64,000 nucleotides of DNA, from assembly GCF_029335315.1 (NCBI RefSeq), contig NZ_JARJLT010000265.1, positions 38,312-102,311 on the forward strand, read 5' to 3'. Source of the stretch: Pseudomonas citronellolis. GTDB taxonomy: Bacteria > Pseudomonadota > Gammaproteobacteria > Pseudomonadales > Pseudomonadaceae. Below the pieces are notes generated by a model. The model was given only the letters and a program-made list of their open reading frames with translations. It had not been told where the DNA came from and ran no database searches. The translations under genes and the position numbers were made by a program. This document shows positions 57,117 to 64,000 of this stretch, in pieces (within the stretch, counting starts at the first letter, position 1; each line of letters opens with the position of its first letter).

Positions 57117-57168
57117 CGTAAGTTCCCTCCCCAGGGACTTGCTGAAGGCCGCGAAATCTAAGCGAAAC

Positions 57169-57187
57169 AAGAATTCGTATCAATTAG
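57169..57187 (-). promoter_or_regulatory. Weak Fur-box-like sequence before piuA
   Basis: On the minus strand CTAATTGATACGAATTCTT matches about 10 of 19 Fur consensus positions. It lies 53-71 bp before the piuA ATG in AT-rich DNA. Expected from function, weak as a match. Confidence 0.3.
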
Positions 57188-57271
57188 TAAAAATTCTCAA
57201 ACGCAGTTAATTTACAACATTTACATTTTCCCCGCCGCGACCGTTCGCCACCTCGGCTAGGCGGCGGCAAT

Positions 57272-57290
57272 GCAAATGACTATCATCGGC
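57272..57290 (+). promoter_or_regulatory. Candidate Fur box before piuC
   Basis: GCAAATGACTATCATCGGC matches 12 of 19 positions of the Fur consensus, including the core AATGA-x-TATCAT. It ends 29 bp before the piuC ATG. Iron repression of piuC is expected from family knowledge. Confidence 0.55.
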
Positions 57291-57319
57291 GGCGGATTTT
57301 CATCTGACCGAGCCCCGCC

Positions 57320-58000
57320 ATGCTGCTGCACATTCCCGGCCTGTTCACCCGCGACGAGGTGACCCGCATCCGCTCCGCCCTGGAACAGGCCGAGTGGGCC
57401 GACGGCAAGGTCACCGCCGGCTACCAGTCGGCGAAGGCCAAGCACAACCTGCAGCTGCCCCAGGACCATCCGCTGGCCCGCGAGATCGGCGAGGCCATGC
57501 TGCAGCGCCTCTGGCAGAACCCGCTGTTCATGTCCGCCGCCCTGCCACACAAGGTGTTCCCGCCGCTGTTCAACTGCTACACCGGCGGCGGCAGCTTCGA
57601 CTTCCACATCGACAACGCCGTGCGCGACGTGCGCGGTGGCCGCGAGCGGGTGCGCACCGACGTTTCCTCCACGCTGTTCTTCAGCGACCCGGAGGACTAC
57701 GACGGCGGCGAGCTGGTGATCCAGGACACCTACGGCGAACAGCGCGTGAAGCTGCCGGCCGGCGACCTGGTGATCTACCCCGGCACCAGCCTGCACAAGG
57801 TCGAACCGGTGACCCGTGGCGCGCGCCTGGCCTCGTTCTTCTGGACCCAGAGCCTGGTGCGCGAGGACAGCCAGCGCGCGCTGCTGTTCCAGATGGACCA
57901 GGCGATCCAGAAGCTCAGCGCCGACGTGCCCGAGCACCCGGCCCTGGTCGAGCTGACCGGCACCTACCACAACCTGCTGCGCCGCTGGGTCGAGGTCTGA
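57320..58000 (+). CDS. piuC: PKHD-type Fe(II)/2-oxoglutarate hydroxylase PiuC
   Basis: 226 residues, standard PiuC/YbiX length. Iron ligands His96 and Asp98 ([12 protein letters not shown]), His159 ([13 protein letters not shown]) and Arg169 for 2-oxoglutarate are intact. YbiX/PiuC enzymes accompany catecholate siderophore receptors; the substrate is not established. Divergent from piuA, with the Fur-like box in between. The next gene starts one base after its stop. Confidence 0.94.
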   Translation: MLLHIPGLFTRDEVTRIRSALEQAEWADGKVTAGYQSAKAKHNLQLPQDHPLAREIGEAMLQRLWQNPLFMSAALPHKVFPPLFNCYTGGGSFDFHIDNAVRDVRGGRERVRTDVSSTLFFSDPEDYDGGELVIQDTYGEQRVKLPAGDLVIYPGTSLHKVEPVTRGARLASFFWTQSLVREDSQRALLFQMDQAIQKLSADVPEHPALVELTGTYHNLLRRWVEV

Positions 58001-58001
58001 C

Positions 58002-58796
58002 ATGGCGTTCGTCCTGCGCCGCCGCGAAGAACTCTCGGTGGACCAACTGCGCACGCGCCTGGCCAGCGACCCGCGCCAGGCCGCGGCGGCCATCCTCGAA
58101 GCGGCGCGCCTGGGCGAGCTGGAAGCCCAGGCCCTGCTCGGGCAGATTCTCCTCGACGGCCAGGGCATCGAGCGCGACCCGGCGCTGGCGCTGACCTGGT
58201 TCCGCATCGCCGCCGAGCGCGGCCACGGCATGGCGCGCAACATGCTGGGCCGTTGCCTGGAGCACGGCTGGGGCACCGCCGCCAACCCGGCCGCGGCCGC
58301 CGAGCACTACGCCCACGCCGCCGCCGAAGACCTCGACTGGGGCCTGTACAACCTGGCCAACCTGCTGGCCACCGGGCGCGGCGTGCCGCGCGACGCGGCC
58401 CACGCCCTGGCACTGTACCGCCGCGCCGCCGACCTCGGCCACGCCAAGTCGATGAACCTGGTCGGCCGCCACTACGAGGAAGGCCTGTGCGTGGCCCGGG
58501 ACACGCGGCAGGCCCGCGACTGGTACCGCCGCTCGGCGGTGGCCGGCGACTTCCGTGGCCAGTTCAGCCACGCCGCGGCGCTGGCCGAGCAGGGTCAGGT
58601 GGAGGACGCCCGCTACTGGCTGCTGCGCGCGCTGGAAGGCGGCAACCTGAACTTCCTGCGGGTGGCCCGCGAACAACTGGAGCATGCGCCACAGCCGGAA
58701 CTGCGCGAGCTCGCCCTGGCCTACTACCGGCGCGCGGCGGAACTCGGCGAAACCCCCGACGGCGACCTCTACGCCGCCGCACTGAAACGCCTGTAG
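58002..58796 (+). CDS. Sel1-like TPR repeat protein
   Basis: 264 residues composed of about six Sel1 repeats (pattern A-x-x-x-LG-x-x-x-x-x-G-x-G-x-x-x-D-x-x-x-A-x-x-W-F/Y), e.g. residues 46-80, 82-115 and 118-150. No signal peptide, so probably cytoplasmic; such repeats mediate protein contacts. It follows piuC with one base between, so it is co-transcribed and likely iron-regulated. This gene is a constant partner of piuC in Pseudomonas; its partner protein is unknown. Confidence 0.9.
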   Translation: MAFVLRRREELSVDQLRTRLASDPRQAAAAILEAARLGELEAQALLGQILLDGQGIERDPALALTWFRIAAERGHGMARNMLGRCLEHGWGTAANPAAAAEHYAHAAAEDLDWGLYNLANLLATGRGVPRDAAHALALYRRAADLGHAKSMNLVGRHYEEGLCVARDTRQARDWYRRSAVAGDFRGQFSHAAALAEQGQVEDARYWLLRALEGGNLNFLRVAREQLEHAPQPELRELALAYYRRAAELGETPDGDLYAAALKRL

Positions 58797-58911
58797 CCTC
58801 GCTTCACATTCTTTTGACGTCCGCTTGCCCTCGGCTTCACACCCCTGTCGATAGCCTCGCAGCCCACTGACCGCCCGCTTTCGCGGTGGTTTCTGGCAAT
58901 GCGAGGAAAGC

Positions 58912-60708
58912 GTGTCGACTTCTTCCCCCTCCCACCGCAAGGTGGACTGGGCCGGCCTGGGCTGGCTGCTACTGTTCTTCTGGTATTTCTCCGGCGTCAC
59001 CCAGGCGCTGATCCTGCTCAGCGGCACCACCGGCTTCGCCGGCTTCCGCGACGCCTTCTTCCTCAGCAGCCTGTGGCTGGCGCCGGTGTTGCTGCTGCCG
59101 CGCTTCACCCGTGGCGTGGCGGCGCTGATCGGCCTGGTGCTGTGGGGCGCCTCGCTGGTCGGCCTGAGCTACTTCGGCATCTACCACCAGGAGTTCTCGC
59201 AGAGCGTCATCTTCGTGATGTTCGAGTCGAACACCGCCGAAGCCAGCGAGTACTTCAGCCAGTACTTCAGCGTCTGGCTGTGCCTGGCGCTGCTGCTCTA
59301 CACGGCGGTCGCCGTGATCCTCTGGAAACGCCTGCGCCCCGTGCGGATGCCGGCGCTGGCACGCATCCCGCTGGCCGTGCTGCTGGTGCTGCTGAACCTG
59401 GCGTACCCCTTCTACAAGCAGATGGTTTCCCAGGACCGCAGCTTCGACGAGGCCATGGAGAAGGTCCAGCAGCGCATGGAGCCGGCGGTGCCCTGGCAAC
59501 TGGTGGTGGGCTACGCGCAGTACCGCCAGCAGCTCGACAACATGCAGAAGCTGCTCGATCGCAACGCCTCCCTGCCGCCGCTGAAGAACCTGCAGGACAG
59601 CAGCGGCGAAGCGCCACGCACCCTGGTGCTGGTACTCGGCGAGTCGACCACCCGCGAGCACATGCACCTGTACGGCTACGGCCGCCCGACCACGCCGAAC
59701 CTCGACGCCCTGGCCGCCGCCGACCACAACCTGGCGGTGTTCAAGGACGTGGTTTCGCCGCGCCCCTACACCATCGAGGTGATGCAGCAGATCCTCACCT
59801 TCGGTGACGAGACCCATCCGGATCGTTTCCTCACCGATCCGTCGCTGATCAACCTGATGAAACAGGCCGGCTACAAGACGTTCTGGATCACCAACCAGCA
59901 GACGATGACCAAGCGCAACACCATGCTCACCACCTTCTCGCAGCAGACGGACGAGCAGTTCTACCTGAACAACCAGCGCAACCAGAACGCCCGCCAGTAC
60001 GACGACGTGGTGTTCGCGCCCTTCGAGCAGGTGCTCAAGGACCCGGCGCCGAAGAAGCTCATCGTCGTGCACCTGCTGGGCACGCACATGGACTACCGCT
60101 ACCGCTACCCCGAGGACGCGGCGCGCTTCAAGGACCGCCAGGGCGTGCCCGCCGGCCTCTCGGACGACCAGGTGGAAACCTACAACGCCTACGACAACGC
60201 GGTGCTGCACAACGACTTCGTGGTCGCCAACCTGATCAAGCGCTATTCGGCCACCGACCCGAACGGCTTCCTGGTGTACCTCTCCGACCACGGCGAGGAG
60301 GTCTTCAGCTCCGGCAAGCACGACCGCCTAGGGCGCAACGAGAACGACCCGACCCGGCCGATGTACACCATCCCGTTCCTGGTCTGGACCTCGCCGAGCT
60401 GGCAACAGGCGCACCCGCGCGACCTGCAGGCGATCAGCGGGCGGCCCTACAGCAGCTCGCACCTGATCCACACCCTGTCCGACCTCGCCGGCCTGAGCTA
60501 CGACGGCTACGAGCCGGCCAAGAGCCTGGTGGGCGAGCGTTTCGTGGCGGCGCCACGCTGGATCGGCGACCCCTACGCGAAGAACGGCCTGCACGAGTTC
60601 GACAAGCTGCCGGCGGAGAACGCGGTGGGCGAGCAGGAGATCGCCAAGGACAACAAGGCGCCGGCGACAGCCCAGGCGCGCCCGGCGAGCCAGCCCAACG
60701 AGGGCTGA
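58912..60708 (+). CDS. Phosphoethanolamine-transferase-like sulfatase family membrane protein (CptA/EptA type)
   Basis: 598 residues from the GTG at 58912, with GAGGAAAG before it. Five N-terminal membrane segments (to about residue 170) precede a periplasmic alkaline-phosphatase-fold domain. VLVLGESTTREHMHLYGYGR holds the metal ligand Glu244 and the nucleophile Thr246; LLGTHMDY and YLSDHGEEVFSSGKHDR give the remaining zinc ligands. These enzymes add phosphoethanolamine to lipid A or LPS core, and CptA to core heptose. The CptA-like subgroup fits best, but acceptor cannot be told. The 111 bp upstream contain two GCTTCACA repeats (58801, 58834) of unknown meaning. Confidence 0.87.
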   Translation: MSTSSPSHRKVDWAGLGWLLLFFWYFSGVTQALILLSGTTGFAGFRDAFFLSSLWLAPVLLLPRFTRGVAALIGLVLWGASLVGLSYFGIYHQEFSQSVIFVMFESNTAEASEYFSQYFSVWLCLALLLYTAVAVILWKRLRPVRMPALARIPLAVLLVLLNLAYPFYKQMVSQDRSFDEAMEKVQQRMEPAVPWQLVVGYAQYRQQLDNMQKLLDRNASLPPLKNLQDSSGEAPRTLVLVLGESTTREHMHLYGYGRPTTPNLDALAAADHNLAVFKDVVSPRPYTIEVMQQILTFGDETHPDRFLTDPSLINLMKQAGYKTFWITNQQTMTKRNTMLTTFSQQTDEQFYLNNQRNQNARQYDDVVFAPFEQVLKDPAPKKLIVVHLLGTHMDYRYRYPEDAARFKDRQGVPAGLSDDQVETYNAYDNAVLHNDFVVANLIKRYSATDPNGFLVYLSDHGEEVFSSGKHDRLGRNENDPTRPMYTIPFLVWTSPSWQQAHPRDLQAISGRPYSSSHLIHTLSDLAGLSYDGYEPAKSLVGERFVAAPRWIGDPYAKNGLHEFDKLPAENAVGEQEIAKDNKAPATAQARPASQPNEG

Positions 60709-60718
60709 GCCCGCCCCA

Positions 60719-60752
60719 CGCAAACGCCCCGCCCCGCGGGGCGTTTGCGTTT
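60719..60752 (+). terminator. Terminator after the phosphoethanolamine-transferase-like gene
   Basis: CGCAAACGCCCCG / CGGGGCGTTTGCG, 13-bp perfect arms with a 5-nt loop, then TTT. Begins 10 bp after the stop. Confidence 0.85.
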
Positions 60753-60776
60753 CCATGACAGTCGCGTCACAGGTAG

Positions 60777-60804
60777 GGCGTATAACCGTTCGCGGTTATA
60801 CGCC
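60777..60804. repeat. GGCGTATAACCG palindromic repeat, copy 5 (TTCG loop)
   Basis: 12-bp perfect arms GGCGTATAACCG / CGGTTATACGCC closing a TTCG loop, preceded by GTAG. Relative to copy 2, a G-to-T change in the left arm is matched by C-to-A in the right, so pairing is kept. Confidence 0.85.
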
Positions 60805-60849
60805 GTCGCCTTGCACTCATGGGCACATGGGGTGACGAACCTTCCGGCC

Positions 60850-60876
60850 GGCGGATAACGCTTCGCGTTATTCGCC
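60850..60876. repeat. GGCGGATAACGC palindromic repeat, copy 6
   Basis: Arms GGCGGATAACGC / GCGTTATTCGCC pair over 12 bp with one G-T wobble and loop TTC, followed by CTAC. In inverse orientation to copy 5, so the two make a BIME-like pair. Confidence 0.8.
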
Positions 60877-60913
60877 CTACGGGGACGTGACGACGAGCGC
60901 CAACCGCAGCACG

Positions 60914-60938
60914 AAAAAGCCCCGCATTCGCGGGGCTT
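60914..60938 (-). terminator. Terminator of speC
   Basis: On the minus strand AAGCCCCGC-GAAT-GCGGGGCTT runs into TTTTT. It starts 19 bp after the speC stop. Confidence 0.88.
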
Positions 60939-60956
60939 CTTCGACTCAAGCGAGGC

Positions 60957-62120
60957 TTACAGGTAGAAGGCCTTCAGCGGCGGGAAGCCGTTGAATTCCA
61001 CCGCGCTGTAGCTGGTGGTGTAGGCGCCGGTGGACAGCCAGTAGAGGCGGTCGCCGGCGGCCAGGTTCAGCGGCAGGCCGTACTTGTAGTGCTCGTACAT
61101 GATGTCGGCGCTGTCGCAGGTCGGGCCGGCGATCACCACTTCTTCCATCTCGCCTTTCTTCTCGGTCCAGATGGGGAACTTGATCGACTCGTCCATGGTT
61201 TCGATCAGCCCGGAGAACTTGCCCACGTCGGCGTAGACCCAGCGCTCCACGGCGGTGCGCGACTTGCGCGCGACCAGCACCACTTCGCTGACCAGGATGC
61301 CGGCGTTGGCGATCAGCGAGCGGCCCGGCTCGAGGATGATCTCCGGCAGGTCGTCGCCGAAGTCTTCCTTGAGGAAGCGGATGATCTCCTCGGCGTAGGT
61401 TTCCAGGTCGTTGGTCTTGGCGATGTAGTTGGCCGGGAAGCCGCCACCCATGTTGATCATCTGCAGGGTGATGCCGTCTTCTTCCTTGAGGCGCTCGAAG
61501 ATCACCTTGACCTTGGCGATGGCGGCGTCCCACACGGAGATGTCGCGCTGCTGCGAGCCGACGTGGAAGGAGATGCCGTAGGGCACCAGGCCCAGCTGGC
61601 GAGCCAGGATCAGCAGGTCCATGGCCATGTCGGTCTGGCAGCCGAACTTGCGCGACAGCGGCCAGTCGGCGGTGGTCGAACCCTCGGTGAGGATGCGCAC
61701 GTAGACCTTGGCGCCCGGGGCGGCCTTGGCGATGTTGCGCAGGTCGGCCTCGGAGTCGGTGGCGAACAGGCGCACGCCCTTCTCGTAGAAGTAGCGGATG
61801 TCCTTGGCTTTCTTGATGGTGTTGCCGTAGCTGATGCGCTCCGGGCCGACGCCGGTCTTCATCACCTTGTCCAGCTCGTAGATCGAGGCGATGTCGAAGT
61901 TGGAGCCCTTGTCGCGCAGCAGTTCGGTGATCTCGGTGGCCGGGTTGGCCTTGACCGCGTAGTACACCTTGGCGAACGGGAAGCAGTGGGTCAGCTGGTC
62001 GTAGGCGTTGGCGATGGTCTGCTTGTCGATGACGACGAAGGGGGTTTCCTGCTTGTCGGCGAAGGCCTTCATGCGCTGGAAGGTTTCAGGGGCGAAGTAA
62101 TCCTCGACCTTGATGGACAT
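60957..62120 (-). CDS. speC: Ornithine decarboxylase (fold-type III, PLP)
   Basis: 387 residues from the ATG at 62120 (MSIKVEDYFAPETFQRM), preceded by GGGAG; a start 7 codons upstream is less likely. PLP lysine Lys57 in YYAVKANP, His186 in SFHVGSQQRD, GGGFP (225-229), EPGR (264-267), and catalytic Cys335 in AGPTCDSAD are all present. Alanine-racemase-fold decarboxylase that makes putrescine from ornithine; some members also accept lysine. Equivalent to P. aeruginosa SpeC by length and neighbours. Confidence 0.95.
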   Translation of the reverse strand: MSIKVEDYFAPETFQRMKAFADKQETPFVVIDKQTIANAYDQLTHCFPFAKVYYAVKANPATEITELLRDKGSNFDIASIYELDKVMKTGVGPERISYGNTIKKAKDIRYFYEKGVRLFATDSEADLRNIAKAAPGAKVYVRILTEGSTTADWPLSRKFGCQTDMAMDLLILARQLGLVPYGISFHVGSQQRDISVWDAAIAKVKVIFERLKEEDGITLQMINMGGGFPANYIAKTNDLETYAEEIIRFLKEDFGDDLPEIILEPGRSLIANAGILVSEVVLVARKSRTAVERWVYADVGKFSGLIETMDESIKFPIWTEKKGEMEEVVIAGPTCDSADIMYEHYKYGLPLNLAAGDRLYWLSTGAYTTSYSAVEFNGFPPLKAFYL

Positions 62121-62737
62121 GGTTGGGACTCCCAATGGCAAAACACATGGATACGTAGGGTTGAAGCTGAACGTCTAATCCGTTTCCCCACTTTGGTTCG
62201 CCTACTTCCCAAGGCATGTCGCCGAGGATCACCGGTACCTGATGGAATACCGGAAACCTCTCGTCGTCAGTACTTGAGCCGGATGGATCGTTTCCAGCAT
62301 GGACGTTCGGGCGCGAACTTTAGGACCTGAAGTCGGCGAGTTCAACAAGAAATTGCCGCTTTCTCGAAACCCTTTGTCGCCTTGCCGGTTGACTGTTCTA
62401 GATACTCCACAAAATGCACGGAATACCGCACAGCACGGGGCTTCCAGGGGCGCGGAACGCCCCGATCATCCCCCTTCTTTTTGACAGACCGGGGACAGCG
62501 GCGAGGGTTCAGCCCTATCGTCGCCAGCCACCCGGTTTTTCGGAAATCTCGCGCATCAAGCCCGGAAACCCGAACCACGGCTGGGACCCATACTTCCCGG
62601 TCCTGTCGGACGAAGCCCCGGCGCTCGGCAATATGCCCGCCATATCCGGTTATCATCCGGTCTCTTTTCCGCGCGCCCCCGCCCAGGGATTGGGCACTGG
62701 GGCCGGCCCACTTGCCTTGCCAAGGAGTACCTGCGAC
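62121..62737. other. Long non-coding region between speC and the antiporter gene
   Basis: 617 bp without a credible gene. Seen: the speC leader; a GTTCG-GGCG-CGAAC hairpin near 62304; and GGGGCG-CGGAA-CGCCCC (62447-62463) followed 14 nt later by TTTTT (62478-62482) on the plus strand. The latter would end a plus-strand transcript although no gene lies upstream, so a small RNA is possible. TTGACA at 62481 lacks a matching -10. Confidence 0.35.
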
Positions 62738-64000
62738 ATGCTCGACCTCGCCGCGGCGTTCATCACGCTGACCACCCTGCTCACCTACGTGAACTACCGC
62801 TTCGTGCGGCTGCCGCCGACCATCGGCGTGATGGCCACGGCGCTGGTGTTCTCGCTCCTCGCCCAGGGCCTGTCGATGGCCGGCTATCCGGTGCTGGAGG
62901 TGGAGATGCAGCAGATCATCCGCCGCATCGACTTCTCCGAAGTGCTGATGACCTGGTTCCTGCCCGCGCTGCTGTTCGCCGGTGCCCTGCACGTGAACCT
63001 CGGCGACCTGCGCAACTACAAGTGGCCGATCGGCCTGCTGGCGACCTTCGGCGTGCTGATCGCCACCACCGTGATCGGCTACCTGGCCTACTACACCTTC
63101 GCCCTGTTCGGCTGGCACGTGGACTTCATCTATTGCCTGCTGTTCGGCGCGCTCATCTCGCCCACCGACCCCATCGCCGTGCTCGGCATCCTGCGCTCGG
63201 CCGGCGCGCCCAAGCCGCTGGCCACGACCATCGTCGGCGAGTCGCTGTTCAACGACGGCACCGCGGTGGTGGTGTTCAGCATCCTCCTGGGCATCCTCAT
63301 GGCCGGCGAGACGCCCACCGTCTCGGCCACCGCCTGGCTGTTCCTGCAGGAAGCGGTGGGCGGCGTGCTGTTCGGCGCGGTGCTGGGCTACGGGGTGTTC
63401 CTGATGATGCGCGGCATCGACCAGTACCAGGTGGAAGTGATGCTGACCCTCGCCCTGGTCATCGGCGGCGCCGCCCTGGCCGCGCGCCTGCACGTGTCGG
63501 CGCCGATCGCCATGGTGGTGGCCGGGCTGATCATCGGCAACCAGGCGCGCCGGTACGCCATGTCCGACGAGACGCGGCGCTACATCGACAAGTTCTGGGA
63601 GCTGATCGACGAAATCCTCAACGCCCTGCTGTTCGCCCTGATCGGTCTGGAACTGCTGCTGTTGCCGTTCAACTGGCTGCACGTGGTGGCCGCCTTCGCC
63701 CTCGGCGGCGCGGTGCTGGCCTCGCGCCTGCTCACCGTGGCCCCGGCGATCCTGGTGCTGCGCCAGACCGAGGCCGGGCGCCGCCAGGTGCCGAGCGGGA
63801 CCATCCGCATCCTGGTCTGGGGCGGCCTGCGCGGCGGCGTCTCGGTGGCCCTGGCGCTGTCGCTGCCGCTGGGCGAGCAGCGCGACCTGATCCTCAGCCT
63901 GACCTACGTGGTGGTGCTGGTGTCCATCCTGCTCCAGGGGCTGTCCATCGGCCCGCTGGTACGCACCCTCTACCGCGGCGCGACGCCCGTGGCCGACGAC
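62738..64000 (+). CDS. CPA1 family Na+/H+ antiporter (partial, 3' end outside window)
   Basis: 421 codons are open from the ATG at 62738 to the window edge; AAGGAG lies 10 nt upstream. At least ten membrane segments. Hallmarks of CPA1/NhaP proteins are LFGALISPTDPIAVLGIL (with the ion-site SPTDP) and GESLFNDGTAVVVF (with the essential ND pair). The later WGGLRGGVSVALALSLP is also typical. It exchanges Na+ or K+ for protons in pH and salt homeostasis. The C-terminal end cannot be judged. Confidence 0.92.
   Translation, partial: MLDLAAAFITLTTLLTYVNYRFVRLPPTIGVMATALVFSLLAQGLSMAGYPVLEVEMQQIIRRIDFSEVLMTWFLPALLFAGALHVNLGDLRNYKWPIGLLATFGVLIATTVIGYLAYYTFALFGWHVDFIYCLLFGALISPTDPIAVLGILRSAGAPKPLATTIVGESLFNDGTAVVVFSILLGILMAGETPTVSATAWLFLQEAVGGVLFGAVLGYGVFLMMRGIDQYQVEVMLTLALVIGGAALAARLHVSAPIAMVVAGLIIGNQARRYAMSDETRRYIDKFWELIDEILNALLFALIGLELLLLPFNWLHVVAAFALGGAVLASRLLTVAPAILVLRQTEAGRRQVPSGTIRILVWGGLRGGVSVALALSLPLGEQRDLILSLTYVVVLVSILLQGLSIGPLVRTLYRGATPVADD

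Noticed and set aside
52533..57161. A 1542-codon plus-strand frame opposite the PepSY-flavoreductase and piuA.
   Set aside because: Spans two well-supported genes on the other strand; no recognisable domain.
62342..63682. A minus-strand frame opposite the antiporter.
   Set aside because: Low-complexity His/Gln/Arg-rich antisense; the plus frame is a clear CPA1 antiporter.

Overview
This window is chromosomal DNA from a Pseudomonas, most likely a relative of the P. aeruginosa / P. nitroreducens / P. citronellolis group. The evidence is the high GC content, the GAGCGAGC-type REP elements, and a gene order that follows the P. aeruginosa PAO1 stretch around PA4476-PA4519 from memory (yhdP-rng-maf-mreDCB / gatCAB / mag operon / roxSR / dpp locus with psdR and mdpA / lpxO / piu genes / speC). 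Species is an inference; no database was searched. I saw no rRNA, tRNA, CRISPR array, prophage or insertion sequence.

Layout. 1-7980 (minus): cell-shape and envelope operon mreB-mreC-mreD-maf-rng-yhdP, with yhdP running off the left edge. 8221-11442 (plus): gatCAB, closed by a strong terminator. 11497-12269: a small RlpA-like lipoprotein and a carboxymuconolactone-decarboxylase-family protein. 12419-22616 (minus): the six-gene magABCDEF macroglobulin operon, with translationally coupled joints. 22816-23456: a ParD/ParE toxin-antitoxin pair with an obvious operator. 23463-26223 (minus): an AEC transporter, then an M23 peptidase / coiled-coil membrane protein / bactofilin cluster. 26412-30192 (minus): an SbmA/YddA-like ABC exporter and the RoxSR redox two-component system. 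30387-31100: a SIMPL-domain protein.

31313-47345 is a large di/tripeptide acquisition locus: four DppA-type binding proteins, two OprD-family porins, a divergent M24 peptidase (mdpA), the XRE-cupin regulator psdR, and the dppBCDF transporter. Peptides would cross the outer membrane through the porins, be bound by the DppA proteins, be imported by DppBCDF and be hydrolysed by MdpA. The locus looks internally duplicated: binding protein 1-type, binding protein 2-type and porin appear once on each side of mdpA/psdR. 47456-48702: a LysE exporter and an Lrp regulator. 48699-51045 (minus): pxpABC 5-oxoprolinase. 51191-52090: lpxO. 52245-58796: an iron locus (PepSY-flavoreductase, PiuA receptor, PiuC dioxygenase, Sel1 protein). 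58912-60708: a phosphoethanolamine-transferase-like protein. 60957-62120 (minus): ornithine decarboxylase speC. 62738-right edge: a CPA1 Na+/H+ antiporter, cut by the window end.

The most interesting material is in the mag operon. MagC carries an intact NlpC/P60-like Cys-His pattern. MagE appears to join a degenerate penicillin-binding-protein-like half, a SpoIID-like segment and an HExxHxxxxxH motif. Together they suggest that the bacterial alpha-2-macroglobulin travels with peptidoglycan-directed enzymes. Also notable are a near-identical 15-mer shared upstream of roxS and dppA1, repeat families that supply stop codons, and a large imperfect palindrome behind roxR.
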